A DNA stretch of 64,000 nt from Symbiodinium microadriaticum. Taxonomy: Eukaryota > Sar > Dinophyceae > Suessiales > Symbiodiniaceae. Under the pieces are notes generated by a model. It made no database searches. It was given only the letters and a program-made list of their open reading frames with translations, and was not told the DNA's origin. Position 1 is the stretch's first letter. Each line of letters opens with the position of its first letter. Shown piece after piece: positions 53,588 through 63,701 of the stretch. The position numbers and the translations under genes are program-made. The stretch spans positions 177,529-241,528 of the forward strand of contig LSRX01001087.1 of the NCBI GenBank assembly GCA_001939145.1. Reading direction: 5' to 3'.

Positions 53588-53679
53588 CTCGTCCCGGCAG
53601 TCGCGCCCCGGATACTCGCGGGTCGCCGAGCAGCTCAGAGGGCAGGCAGCGATGCAAGTCTCCGTCCTGAAGTCTGCAT
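53588..53679 (-). CDS. Small Cys-rich exon, unknown
   Basis: After AAAAAG the minus strand reads ADFRTETCIAACPLSC, then SATREYPGRDCRDEV, and ends at GAG|GTGCGGGG. Four Cys occur in 31 residues. A second candidate reading in this cluster is VARTFKTSWVLYLPFSFV near 53700-53780. Confidence 0.4.
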
Positions 53680-54057
53680 CTTTTTAGGGTTTCGGGTTTA
53701 AGGTTTAGGGGAGCACAAGGTAACGAAGCTGAAGGGCAAGTACAGCACCCAGCTTGTTTTGAACGTACGAGCCACAGGCGCAGGAACACACAACAACTTA
53801 TATGATGACAATGATGGCGGCGAGGAGGAGGAGGAGCCCTAAGCCCTGAATCTGTCGACCATCCTCCGAAAGCCTAAGATTGTGCAGACTGCCGGGCAAG
53901 GAAAAGTCTAGAAGCTCAAACAAAGCGAAGTTTCGCAATCCCGGACTTGGGAAGTGGGGATCTAGAAAACACCAAACCCTTAATAACCCTTAGACACTGT
54001 TGGAATTAGGGCTTGGGATTTAGTGTTCATGCTTCAATGCTACAATCAACATGAGGT

Positions 54058-54543
54058 TTGCCAGTCAGTTGGAGTTTAGATTCCTGTTCGCTGAGGTCAC
54101 TGTTCAGTCATACGTCAACAGCGTTGCGGTCTTTCCTGGTGATGAACACGGCAATGAAAATCTATCGAGAGGAAAAGGTTTCCTGCATTCGGCATGCTAC
54201 GGTCACTACTACGGTTTCTACGATGTTTTTTGTCATGATGAATGTTTGCAATGAAATCATGGCGGCTTTTTTACACACACCGAACAGCGACTTTTCTAAA
54301 CTCCAAACTATCCGTACTCATAGGCCCCTAAGTACTTCCTTTTTGGGATTACCTTATAGGATTCTAAATATAAACCATAAAAAGGAACTACTTAGGAGCC
54401 TATGGGTAAACCCGAAGCTCTGCACCCTGAAGCCTAGCCCTGCAGCCCTCGTAAAACAAAAAAGCGGAAAGCCCATCCTAGAGCCCAAATTTAAACCCTG
54501 CAGCCGAAGCTTAAGCCTACAAACATCTACAAGGCCTAACTAG
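54058..54543 (+). CDS. 161-codon open frame crossing a repeat element; coding strand uncertain
   Basis: The plus frame is open from 54058 to 54543. The first half reads NTAMKIYREEKVSCIRHATV, then TMFFVMMNVCNEIMAAF. The second half is the element at 54319-54406 plus heptamer DNA. The minus strand over 54060-54260 also gives a natural but stop-broken frame (LQTFIMTKNIVETVVVTVAC). The strand is unresolved. Confidence 0.3.
   Translation: MPVSWSLDSCSLRSLFSHTSTALRSFLVMNTAMKIYREEKVSCIRHATVTTTVSTMFFVMMNVCNEIMAAFLHTPNSDFSKLQTIRTHRPLSTSFLGLPYRILNINHKKELLRSLWVNPKLCTLKPSPAALVKQKSGKPILEPKFKPCSRSLSLQTSTRPN
54319..54406. mobile_element. Inverted-repeat element, CCCATAGG family, fourth copy
   Basis: CATAGGCCCCTAAGTACTTC pairs with GGAACTACTTAGGAGCCTAT. 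The interior GATTACCTTATAGGATTCTA matches the copies at 26664 and 52548. Confidence 0.8.
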
Positions 54544-54899
54544 GTAGGGTTTAGGGTTATGTTTAGGGTCTATAAGTCCTAAACCTCCTAAACACTCCAA
54601 AAACCCCCAAACGAACCTTAATGCCGAAAACCATCTATAGGTCCATAAGCCCTAAACCTCCTAGACACTCCAAAATCTTCAAAATCAAACCCTCAGCAAA
54701 CGAACCCTCACCCAAACCCAAAGCCCTAAACCCTAAACCCCGTACAGCAATCCTTACCGTGACATCTTGCATCCTGGGTGTCCAAAGGCACACAGCGCAG
54801 GCCAAAAGTTCGAGCCCCCACGGCTTCCGAGAAGTTGTGGAGGAGCTGGGCGGCCTCGGGTTCTTAGGCTTGGGGTTTAGGGTTTATAGGGTTTAGGGC

Positions 54900-55384
54900 T
54901 TAGGGTTTTGTTTTAGGGGTTTAGGAACAGCAACGAAGGGTTCATCACCCTCAAATCTAGACTAAGCCCGGGTTGTTGAGGTGAGTTTAAGTTTAAGCTC
55001 CGGGAGGCTCCGCGTGGAAAATGGCAGCCGTTTTTGGATCATCAGCAAGTGATATACGCAGTAAGCATTTGGGGTGATGTTACTTATTTTTCGGACTTTA
55101 CAACACCTGTACCACCTGTACCCCAAAGCCCCTGTACCTGTGGATACAGTCTTTTGGTCGCCAAGTCGCCGCGGCAGGACCACCCCGAGAAACACCCTTC
55201 TTCCGAAGTCCATCCAGAGCTGTTTCCAAAGCAGAATCCTCAGCCCATCGCGGTCTCTGGGGTTTGGCGCTTGGGGTTTAACGGTTTCGACCTCTGACTC
55301 CCGCATCACAAGGCAGGCAAGGCTAGAGAGAAGCCAGAGACCCAAAGAGGACCCCGAGAACCATCCCACCCAAAGTGGGCCGAT
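54900..55384 (-). other. Possible exon cluster, unresolved
   Basis: The minus strand reads EDSALETALDGLRKKGVSRG, then PAAATWRPKDCIHR, at about 55150-55260, and another frame reads VRKISNITPNAYCVYHLLM at about 55040-55100. Plus frames overlap. No firm limits. Confidence 0.25.
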
Positions 55385-55591
55385 CTAGCGGCTTCTCATT
55401 GACATTGCTCTGCAACTGACGGATTCGTCAGCTCTCCTCACGTATACAACTGACTTCGTCATCGGCATGCGGGGAGCCCCAACAATACAAAGCTCGCTAA
55501 ACAAGTCGACAGGGGCAGAACGGCTTGTGGGCCTAGTGTAGAGGGTCCTGTCCACAACCCCATAGCCCATACCAACCATCCCCCGCTCAAG
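55385..55591 (-). CDS. Coding exon with C-terminal stop, unknown
   Basis: The minus strand reads GMVGMGYGVVDRTLYTRPTS, then APVDLFSELCIVGAPRMPMT and SVVYVRRADESVSCRAMSM, to TAG at 55385. It is a natural 67-codon stretch. The start is set by a GAG before CGGGGGATGG and is uncertain. Confidence 0.5.
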   Translation of the reverse strand, partial: LERGMVGMGYGVVDRTLYTRPTSRSAPVDLFSELCIVGAPRMPMTKSVVYVRRADESVSCRAMSMRSR

Positions 55592-55689
55592 GGTTGGACC
55601 CGAAGGCCCTTATAAGGCATTTGCCGCAAGAACAAACAAAAGCGAGGCGTCTCACAGCTTGAGCGCCAAAGCCAAACAAACAAACTTAA

Positions 55690-56315
55690 TTAACCCTAGA
55701 CCTGCTTGAAATCCGAAGCCGACACCGAACCATTCAAAGGGAGGATGGGTTAGAAAAGGGTGACTCCTGGAAGCCTTGATGTTTTAAGGCTTGCTTAAGG
55801 TGTGGGCTTGGGGTGCCAAACAGCCCGGCATCAGGAAGCCTCACGCTCAACCCTTAAGCTTATAAAGGCTTAAGGCCGGAAATCGTTCCGGGCAGACAAG
55901 GGCTTACTCGTCTGCTCAGTGATGATCTTCCTAAGTGCAAAAGGCATAATAAGGCAGAGCTACGTACGCATCCCTGACTACTTCTCAGGGCGGCTGGTTA
56001 TTAAACAGATACATAAATAAGTAATCGATTGTATACTTTAGTGGGGATAGCTAAATTGATATAGCAAGTGACCTAAGTGCAATTAGCGAGTTGCAGTTAA
56101 AGAAGTTAGCTAAACACACTAACCAAGTTAGTATTTCTCAGAAGCGACACGATGAGCCTAACATACAGCCTATAACCCACGATGATGACATATACGGCTG
56201 ATGTAAATTCCCATGCCGCCATGCAGGGCGATTCGCTCGCAGGCAGGTGCACAGCATAACAATATGTCGTCATGCAGGGCGATTCGCTCGCAGACATATT
56301 CAGAACAGCTTTTTT
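55690..56315. other. No gene; boundary between two sequence textures
   Basis: Telomere-like heptamers and inverted-repeat families stop here. A 23-bp direct repeat CATGCAGGGCGATTCGCTCG, then CAG, occurs at 56219 and 56272 just beyond the 3' end of the transposase-like gene. Confidence 0.5.
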
Positions 56316-58328
56316 TCATGGCACCAGCAGCATGCTGTCTGCACTCATGCTCTTGAAGAGGCAAGGTCGCTTGATCTCGGCCACTGGCATGAACTGGGCT
56401 CCGTCCTGCTTGAATCGGAAGAGATTCTTGCCTTGTGCCTCGAGCACATTCAGCAAAGCCAGGAGCTCGCCAGTCTGTACCCGACAAAAGAGCCAGACCT
56501 CTGCAACAGCCCCCGACTTCAGCAGCACCATGTCACCCTTCTCGCACGTTTCGCCTGGAGCGATCTGGGCCACCGTGGCCGATTCAGCAGCAACCTGAAG
56601 CCCGAAAGTCTGCACCAGGTGCCACAGCAAAAGGCCGCCAGTGACAGACTTCGGGCTTTTCAAATGGGGCTGCATGAAGCCAGAATGTTCGGACAGATCC
56701 ATAAGGACCCTGCCCAGAACATCCTTGAACAGTGCAGCTTCGAACCATTTGCCCGGGTTCTTCTGGTTGTCTGCAAACTGTTTCGCCTGCCGATGTTTTC
56801 TTTCATGAGTGAAGCATGAGATCAATGGCTTTTCTCTTGCCATACCGGGAAGATGGAGAGAATAATGGAATTTGGGTATGGTCTGCTCCGGGCCATAAGC
56901 TTGCAGGAAACACCGGCAGTGGGCCAGAATCGCAGTCTCGAGATCGTCTGCCGACATGTTCTCGCCCCGATTTCCGGCAAGCAAGAGATCCAGCACCATA
57001 CAAAGCTTCATAAAGGATCTGATGCATCGCCGGAGTCCGTCGTCCACAACGGGAAGGGGGTGATTCAGCAAAAAAATCCTTATCAAAGGATAGAGTGTCA
57101 GGCACTGCGAAGCACTGGCCTTGAAGTCAGACGGCTTGCTCCTCTTGTCGAACAAATGCAAGATTTCTGTCCTCCGGTTCTTGAGATTGTGAGGCCATTT
57201 GCACTCCGATATAAAATTCTGGATCACCTGAAAGGTTGCACCCTGCTCATGCAACAGTGGCAAAAGCAGGCCTGCTTCAAGATGAAACAGGCCACTCACC
57301 ACATATACATGCATCCAATCCCATTGCAGACATTTCACAAGCGGCATGCTCCTGTGTGCAAGTACCCCATATGGGTTGTAATTCAAACCCATGCTGGACT
57401 CAAGCAGTGCAAAATCCTTCTTGCTCAGCACGGGTTCTCGGCTCGCCAGGATTGACTGTGACTTGAAGATCTGGCTGTCAGTTCGACGGACGAAACTGTT
57501 CGTGTCGATGCATGATATGTCTTGCAATTCTCCCGAGTGATCATGTGCTGCCAAATCTCCATGGGTCCTGCTGGTGATGTTTGCACACAGCGGGCAGACC
57601 AGATTGCCACTGGAGCCCTTGAAGTCGTAGAGAAACTTCAGGGCAGACTCGTCTGCAACCACAGTGTGCAGTTTCGAGAAAAACATGACCCGATCACCAG
57701 ATGGCATGTTCAGCAAGCAGCCCGACTGCAGGTTCAGGAACGATTCCGAGGAGATAAGAAGGTGGGTCAATCCTGACAACCCCCCCTGGATCCTGCTAAC
57801 AAGCGAAGATCTAGCAAGGCACAAAGTGAACCAAAGGTTCTCTTGACAACGGCCTTCAGCATCAAACTCAATGAAGCTCAGGTACCATGCCTGGAGTTTG
57901 CGAGTGTTGCTGCTCTTCAGCTGGTTACCCGGGCTGATTTCATCGTTGTAAAGGGCCATCCTCCATGGACTCCCTGCCGTGCTCGGGTATTTGGCTAGCT
58001 GCCTTTGGAAGAAGGCAGCTAGACCCGGCATGGAGTTGCAGAGGTGCCATAGGAATGCCATGATGTTGAGCATTGGCAACTCTGTCGGCACGATCTGTAT
58101 CTCCTCGCCTCCTGCTGGACTCTTGCCTTTCGTCTGTACAGGTACCATGATGTTGGTCACCAACTGTCCATGAGGGGTCTCCACATCCAGAGCCGAATCT
58201 CGGGCCCTTTTAATGCCTCGGCGGGAGGCCGAGTCAGCGACATCAGGGCATGCAGCCACTTCCTTCAGCACGGCCTCCAGTGCAGTCTGGCTGACATAGT
58301 GTTTCCTGCCGATGGTCGCTAGCGACAT
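56316..58328 (-). CDS. CACTA/Plavaka-like DDE transposase-derived protein, 670 residues, intronless
   Basis: A single open frame from ATG 58328 to a stop at 56316. The layout fits tnp2/Plavaka-type transposases. A region with LYNDEISPGNQLKSSNTRK carries a candidate first acid (Asp129). KGSSGNLVCPLCANIT has a Cys pair (245/248) as in the insert of these enzymes. QWDWMHVYVVSGLFHLEAG has a second Asp (337), in the place of DPMHN. IPKFHYSLHLPG leads to CFTHERKHRQAK with Glu509 in the place of FER. These would form the DDE triad for cutting and joining element ends in the nucleus. From memory this protein type is highly repeated in dinoflagellate genomes. The frame is intact and has no telomere-like introns, unlike all genes to the left. 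Family assignment is by motif layout only. Confidence 0.65.
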   Translation of the reverse strand: MSLATIGRKHYVSQTALEAVLKEVAACPDVADSASRRGIKRARDSALDVETPHGQLVTNIMVPVQTKGKSPAGGEEIQIVPTELPMLNIMAFLWHLCNSMPGLAAFFQRQLAKYPSTAGSPWRMALYNDEISPGNQLKSSNTRKLQAWYLSFIEFDAEGRCQENLWFTLCLARSSLVSRIQGGLSGLTHLLISSESFLNLQSGCLLNMPSGDRVMFFSKLHTVVADESALKFLYDFKGSSGNLVCPLCANITSRTHGDLAAHDHSGELQDISCIDTNSFVRRTDSQIFKSQSILASREPVLSKKDFALLESSMGLNYNPYGVLAHRSMPLVKCLQWDWMHVYVVSGLFHLEAGLLLPLLHEQGATFQVIQNFISECKWPHNLKNRRTEILHLFDKRSKPSDFKASASQCLTLYPLIRIFLLNHPLPVVDDGLRRCIRSFMKLCMVLDLLLAGNRGENMSADDLETAILAHCRCFLQAYGPEQTIPKFHYSLHLPGMAREKPLISCFTHERKHRQAKQFADNQKNPGKWFEAALFKDVLGRVLMDLSEHSGFMQPHLKSPKSVTGGLLLWHLVQTFGLQVAAESATVAQIAPGETCEKGDMVLLKSGAVAEVWLFCRVQTGELLALLNVLEAQGKNLFRFKQDGAQFMPVAEIKRPCLFKSMSADSMLLVP

Positions 58329-58384
58329 CTATATGTGTAGACGGCTGCCTGCGAGCACATTGCCCTGCAGGCACCGGCTACAGA

Positions 58385-58620
58385 TCTCAGAAACATGTAT
58401 CTCTCTATATCTATATATCTATATATCTATATATCTATATCTATATCAAAATGTATACACCCCCAATCCCTTATATATATATANGTAGGTATTAAATATT
58501 GTGTATAGACATATATGCATATATCTATATTGTTAGGATTCAGATATATATATATATATATATATATAGACATAATATTATATATTACATATTTATGGAG
58601 AGAGAGACAGGATACATACT
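58385..58620. repeat. ATCTAT/TA microsatellite upstream of the transposase-like gene
   Basis: TATCTA, TATA and AGAG tracts with one ambiguous base at 58484. It lies immediately 5' of the minus-strand gene and might include its promoter, but no element is recognisable. Confidence 0.85.
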
Positions 58621-59511
58621 AGTGTAAAGCATAAAGTGTATACAAGGATACCGAGACAGATAGAGAGATACAGAGTGTGCATGGCAATGGCGATTCTTGT
58701 TTGGTGCCCTCTGGTGTTTTGTCTGGTTGTCAAACTCTTCTGTTCGGATGGTCTCATGCACAGCAGTTGCATGCCACACAAGGAAATCGCCGAGGCAGGG
58801 CAATGCATGCTCGCCGGCAGGCACACCGGATTTTTTTTCAAAGACGATGCTGTGCACGGTCTGCAAAGCTCGCATCAGTTTGGACCGGGGGCTAATTTCA
58901 GCTAAGATACAGCAGGAGCCCACCCAGACCAAGACGAAGGACTGTATAGTGCATTGTGCTACAGAGGATTGGTTACTTCGTTTACATGCCACTGCTTCGA
59001 GAGCCTCGGCAGCAGCCACATGCAGAGACCACGGCCCCTGCCCATTTATCTATTTTCTGAATCCAGGCAGACCTAGAAGTGAAGCTGTATAATATTGCAC
59101 CCAGGAAGCTATGATCCCTGCAGCAACCACAACCCGAGGCCCAGAAGCTCCCTCAGTGCATGCAGCCTAGCTATAGTCTTTCTGTATTCACCACAGGAGT
59201 CTCGGTCCAGGCTCCAACCCGGCAGAGCTCAGACTCGGCGAGGAGGCAGCCCAAAGCTGCAGACCTGCACGGGCAGGCTTCACAAAAACACCGGGTACCC
59301 AGCACAGGTCAGCTGAGCACCAGGCATCCGGGATGCAAAAATGTCGACGGCATCCCTGTCCACAGCTCCTGCGAGATGCAAGATACACCGGTCCAAGGAC
59401 AAGGGACATCGTGCAGGAATCCTTGCAAAAACAGCAGTGACATGCAGAAGTGGTCTCCCCGGCAGCCCACCCACCCCTTCCTCAGGCAGCCGCCCCGGCA
59501 ACCCACATTTT

Positions 59512-59745
59512 AAAGATCGATATCGGCCCCCCCTCCCGGCCCACCCCGTTTTTATAGATCGATATTGGGGGGGCCGCCCGGCCCAACCCGTTTTTATAGA
59601 TCGATATTGGCCCGGCCGCCCGGGCAACCCCGCCCATATAGATCTATATTGGGGGCCCCGCCCGGCCCACCCCGCCCATATAGATCGATATTGGGGGCCC
59701 CGCCCGGCCCACCCCATTTATATAGATCGATATGGGGTGGGTTTG
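59512..59745. repeat. 45-bp tandem repeat with AGATCGATAT core, about five copies
   Basis: TATAGATCGATATTGG recurs with about 45-bp spacing near 59556, 59601, 59640, 59685 and 59730, plus a diverged first copy at 59512. The units are joined by CCCGCCCGGCCCACCCCG-type DNA. Because 45 is divisible by three, every frame without a stop stays open (for example HIDRYWGPRPAHPA on plus), so the long frames here are not evidence of a gene. Each unit contains the palindrome ATCGAT. Confidence 0.9.
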
Positions 59746-60242
59746 CAGCCCTGCCTCAGCGATCTCGCATCCATTGGAGGAACTCTCGCTGAAGCTGTGT
59801 CTGGAGGCAGGACACAAATGCATGTGAGGGCCGCAAAGTGAGAAAAACCAGGCCTGCTCCCGCACCGATGCCACCGTGGACTCGGCGAGCTCCAGGGCTC
59901 GCGGAGCGACCCGCTGAGCCTGCACGGCCGCCCCCGCCCGGGTGCGAGCTCGGGTCCTGAAGCAGAAACCGCAGCTCAATCAAGGGAAACAACGAACGAG
60001 GCACTGGACCCAACCTGCCGGCTCCCGGCGGCCACCAATTGCCATGGGCATCGAGGAAGCCCGTCAGCTGCATCCCCGCAGCCTTGCCCCCCGCCGCCCA
60101 CGGAGCCTTGACCTGAGCAGCAATGCTGAGACTCTGCTCGCGAGCCCCAGGCCCTGCGAGACGAGTCTTGCATGCCCACAGCAGTCACAGTCCCGGGCCA
60201 CCATCTGGCCAGAGCCCTCGTGCATCCGAACCGCACCCCAAA

Positions 60243-60530
60243 AACACTTGCAGCGAAGCAGACTAGCTGAGGCGATCACGGCACGGTCATGCTTCGGCAC
60301 CACCAATGCCTCGTGTCATTGTGTCAATGCACAGATGCCCTTGCACCGAACCAGAGTAGCTCAGGCGATCACACCGTCGCCTTGGCCCGGGATCCTCATT
60401 GCCTTCTCTCTTGTGACGATGCACACAAGCACTTGCAGCGAACCATATAGAGTCTCTGAGGTGATGACACCGCCCCCAGGAACTGCAACTGCCTTTTCAC
60501 TTCTGTCCATGCACAGAAGCCGAACTCGAA
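60243..60530. repeat. 92-bp imperfect tandem repeat, three copies
   Basis: Units begin CACTTGCAGCGAAGCAGACT (about 60245), CCTTGCACCGAACCAGAGTA (about 60338) and CACTTGCAGCGAACCATATA (about 60430). Each continues with a G-C-T-GAGGCGATCAC-like word and ends ATGCACA..GC. Diverged by 20-30 percent. Confidence 0.75.
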
Positions 60531-60599
60531 AGGCATGCAACCTAAACCCTCTAAACCCTAAAACCTCTCAACCCTCTAGCCCTCATCCTTCTGCCCTCT

Positions 60600-60735
60600 A
60601 CACAGCCTATACTATACTCTATATGTATATACATACATATATCTATATCTATATCTATATCTATATCTATACATACAAACATACAATATGCCTGTACACA
60701 TATATATGCAGACATGTACACATATATGCATATGC
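60600..60735. repeat. TATCTA/CATA microsatellite
   Basis: (ATCTAT)n and CATATA runs, similar in unit to the array at 58385-58620. Confidence 0.9.
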
Positions 60736-60929
60736 ACATGCACCACCAATGGCCTGCCAGTTGGAATGCCAGGCCACCAAAGGAAGGGCCTGTCACATCT
60801 TTCAACAACTAAAGAACTGAGACCTCGTGAGAGCTGCTCGCATGATCTCGAGAGCTGCCCTCAGCAAAGAAGAGTATAGCAACAACCATGAGTTCCAAAA
60901 TTGCTTCGGCTTCCCACAGAGCCATCATC

Positions 60930-61255
60930 TCTGACCCGCTTCGGAGGTGGACCCTTGGGCTCCGGGACCTCACATGGTCTTGAACAAAGCACAAAGGTCT
61001 ACGAAGCAGGTTGCACGGGGTTCCCACAGGTTTGGCCCTTGCCCTTTTGGGCGGCGGGCCGATCGGCTCTGGCACCTGAGTATGTTGAGCATGCTTCCAA
61101 AAAGGCACAAGGAAAGGTGTATACGATCACGATTGTCTGAGGTTCCCACCGGCTCCCTTTTCAATGGCCGGACTTTCGGCTCTGGGACCTCAGTTTGTGG
61201 AGCATGCTTTAAGAAGGCACCTCGGAGGTTCATTCCCTGCAAAAGAAAATCCCTA
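60930..61255. repeat. About 80-123-bp imperfect tandem repeat, three copies
   Basis: Units share GGTTCCCAC(A/C)GG, CGGCTCTGG(C/G)ACCT(G/C)AG and GAGCATGCTT.AA.AAGGCAC near 60946, 61018 and 61140. On the minus strand they read HAPQTEVPEPKVRPLKR and HTQVPEPIGPPPKRARAKP in different frames, so the unit may descend from a coding repeat that has decayed. Confidence 0.7.
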
Positions 61256-62981
61256 TAAACCTTTATCTAAACCCAAGAAGTATACAGACACGAGCCCCCG
61301 GCTGCCGTGGGCTCGGGGGCGACTTCAATGTCCTGCAACATGTGTGCACGGGGTGTCTGCATGCGGACACTGACACCTCGATCTAGCCTCCTCGTCGGCT
61401 TCTTGCAAGCCTGAGTCCTGCGAAAAGGCCGGCCCAGACTGATGTGCATGTGAAAGCATGCACATCAGTGCCTCGAAGTCGCCATCCTGATGCTCTTGTT
61501 CCTGGCTATATATTATACTACATATAGAGTCCATGGCAAGCATACATGATGCCGAGGCTGCCGCCCAAAGGTCCTGTAGCCATTCCTGTTGGGTTCACAC
61601 GAAATGAAGACCGATACCTCAATGGAAAGCTTGGGCCCAAAACCTCGGCCTCCTCCTCATGTGCATCTTCACGGTGAGCCTCGGCACCCAAAGAAAAGCC
61701 ACGAAAGCACGGTGCTGATCGCAACTTGGCCCCGAGCATCGCTCGGATCTTCCACCTGACTCTATAGTTCCAGCTCAAGAGCAAAGCAGCATGGCTCGGC
61801 TGAGACATACACCTGCACAGTCTCCAGGGGCTCGGATGGTCCCTCGTACAATCAAATCCATACCAACAACTAGTTGAACAGAAAGCTTCATGAATGGGAG
61901 CCCGACATCATCTGGTGCACCTCCAGCTGGGGCTTCCTTCGAAGCATCCAACCATGCTCCAACCATGCATCTGAGAGCAAAAGAAAGTCGAGCTACACAA
62001 GCCGCCTTCAAGTGCACTCCTTGACCCGGCACCACAGCCTGCAGGAAGTGACTTTATATATCGACCACAACATGGCAAGGTCCCATCAAAGGAAGCCTCC
62101 ATGACGAGCATGGACTCCCTGTAGCGCCCGGAGTCGCCATCCCAGAAAACCCAGCCTGCAGGATGGGATGGTTTCACTGAGCACTTGCTTAAGTGCTTTA
62201 CACTTTATCAATGCATGTCGCCTTCAAAGGGAGGCTCCTGGCACTCGGCATCGTTGAACCACTGGGACAGAACAGCAGGTTCTGAGCCCAGCAGGTCCAC
62301 GTGCCACCCCTGCTTCGTCCAGCGAAGCCGTGCATGGCCCGGGATCTCCCAGCGATGCCGGTTCTTGGGTCCTGGCAAGGCAGGATTTTTTGCTATATTT
62401 TGGGCTTAGGAGCAGCGAGTCCTGTGCCCTTGACGAAGTCTTCCAGGTCCATCTTGAAGTTCTGGACCATCTCGGCTTCGTCGGCCTCGTACAATATAGG
62501 GTTTAGGGTTTGGGGTTTATATTTATCAAAATTCACACCCCACCTCTGGCATGCCCTTCCAAACCATCCGGAAAGCCATGGCTGCAGCCAAAACCAAAAC
62601 TTCTAAGGCCCCTTAGAAAGTCGAGAGCATGCAGCAGCCATTGGAATGCCTGAAGGCTTGAAGTGCTGTGCATGGAGTCCAGTGCATGCATTGGCCCCTG
62701 CAGAGCCTGGAGTCTTAAGTGTGTGCACTGCATATGCATGGCCCCTGCATGACAATGCCGGCATGCAGCTTCATGAGCCTGAGTCGCGAGCCCCGAGCGA
62801 GTGTGTCAAATATGCAAGGACATGAGAAGCTGCAAGCATGTATGAAGAGGCAAACACGAAAGCAAAGTCGCTGCAACTCACTCACTCTCGCTCTTTCTGG
62901 CTGTTCCAATTTCCATCCACCAAAACCGGGCATCCAAGTGCCTGCCTGATAAAACTCGACCCTCGTGTGCTTCAAAAAAAC

Positions 62982-63569
62982 TCAGTCCTCCTGTTCCTCA
63001 CCCTCCTCATCCTCAGCATCGTCACCCGCATCATCGCCCTTGTCCTGCTTCTTCTTCGCCTTCTTGCTTTTCTTGGCGATTTTCTTGGGTTTGGCTTCGC
63101 TGGAACTACACTTCTCGTGCAGCAACAGAATGTTCTGCTCGGTCAGCTCGACCCAGATGGTTTGCGACCCCAAGCCCTCCAGGAGGATGTTCATCTTGTG
63201 GTCATGGAACACCACCGGCATGGAAAGGGGGAGCATGACCGTGTGTTTGGATTGTGCTCTGATGGGTTTCTTCTTGGTACTGTCGCGAGCATTCTCCTCG
63301 TCCTCCTTGAGGGCATCTTGCAGGAGCTTGTTTGCTTCCTGTTGGCGGAGTTCTAGGAGCGAATCCCAGGCAGAACAGTGCAAGGAGCCTGCCTGATCTC
63401 GCTTCTGTTTTCGCAGATCCAAAGCTTTCCCCGACAGCAGTCGCACACTCGAGCGATCCCATTTCGAGAGGCACAGATAGGGAATGCCATCAACGAGCTT
63501 TTGGGTGGGCACCAATTGCACCTTGCCCCACGACACGACGAACTTTTGCTCGACCTTAAGCTCCTCCAT
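62982..63569 (-). CDS. Basic protein with acidic tail, possible second transposon gene
   Basis: The open frame runs from 63701 to a stop at 62982. I place the start at ATG 63569 (MEELKVEQKFVV) because the first 44 codons are Ser/Leu-rich and look non-coding, giving 195 residues. A globular part with KLVDGIPYLCLSKWDRSSVR is followed by a helix (LLELRQQEANKLLQDALKED). A second part, MPVVFHDHKMNILLEGLGSQ, and a Lys-rich stretch AKPKKIAKKSKKAKKKQD, likely a nuclear signal, lead to a strongly acidic end. It is intronless and on the same strand as the transposase-like gene. CACTA-type elements often carry a second DNA-binding protein, so this may be one (inference). No family was recognised. Confidence 0.5.
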   Translation of the reverse strand: MEELKVEQKFVVSWGKVQLVPTQKLVDGIPYLCLSKWDRSSVRLLSGKALDLRKQKRDQAGSLHCSAWDSLLELRQQEANKLLQDALKEDEENARDSTKKKPIRAQSKHTVMLPLSMPVVFHDHKMNILLEGLGSQTIWVELTEQNILLLHEKCSSSEAKPKKIAKKSKKAKKKQDKGDDAGDDAEDEEGEEQED

Positions 63570-63701
63570 CGTGAGCGGGAAGATCGAGGGACTGAGGATG
63601 CTGAAAGGGCTTGAGAGCGAGCTTGGGAACAACAGCATGCACATCTCCTGCAAACTTGAGCTGCCTGCGAGCTGAAAGCCCTGCAAGCGACACCCATGCA
63701 A

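Larger units (their letters stand above)
58621..62981. other. Repeat-rich interior, no convincing gene
   Basis: Open frames on both strands of 70-290 codons cross this stretch. The longest (plus, 59942-60820) is Pro/Ser/Thr/Arg rich and runs into microsatellite. Three separate tandem arrays, listed individually, explain many of the open frames. Only isolated telomere-like words occur (near 60545 and 62498). It may be the interior of a large transposon. Confidence 0.45.

Noticed and set aside
54060-54260. Minus-strand gene with in-frame stop codons (recoding or readthrough)
   Set aside because: The frame is natural (FIMTKNIVETVVVTVAC) but broken by TAG and TGA, while the plus strand is open over the same span; a chance antisense frame or decayed exon is simpler.
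59280-59841. Proline/arginine-rich repeat proteins on both strands (145 and 166 codons)
   Set aside because: The 45-bp tandem unit keeps any stop-free frame open; no start context or unique domain supports a gene.
59942-60820. 292-codon plus-strand open frame
   Set aside because: Composition is Pro/Ser/Thr/Arg-rich, it spans a decayed 92-bp tandem repeat and ends in an ATCTAT microsatellite; no motif was recognised.
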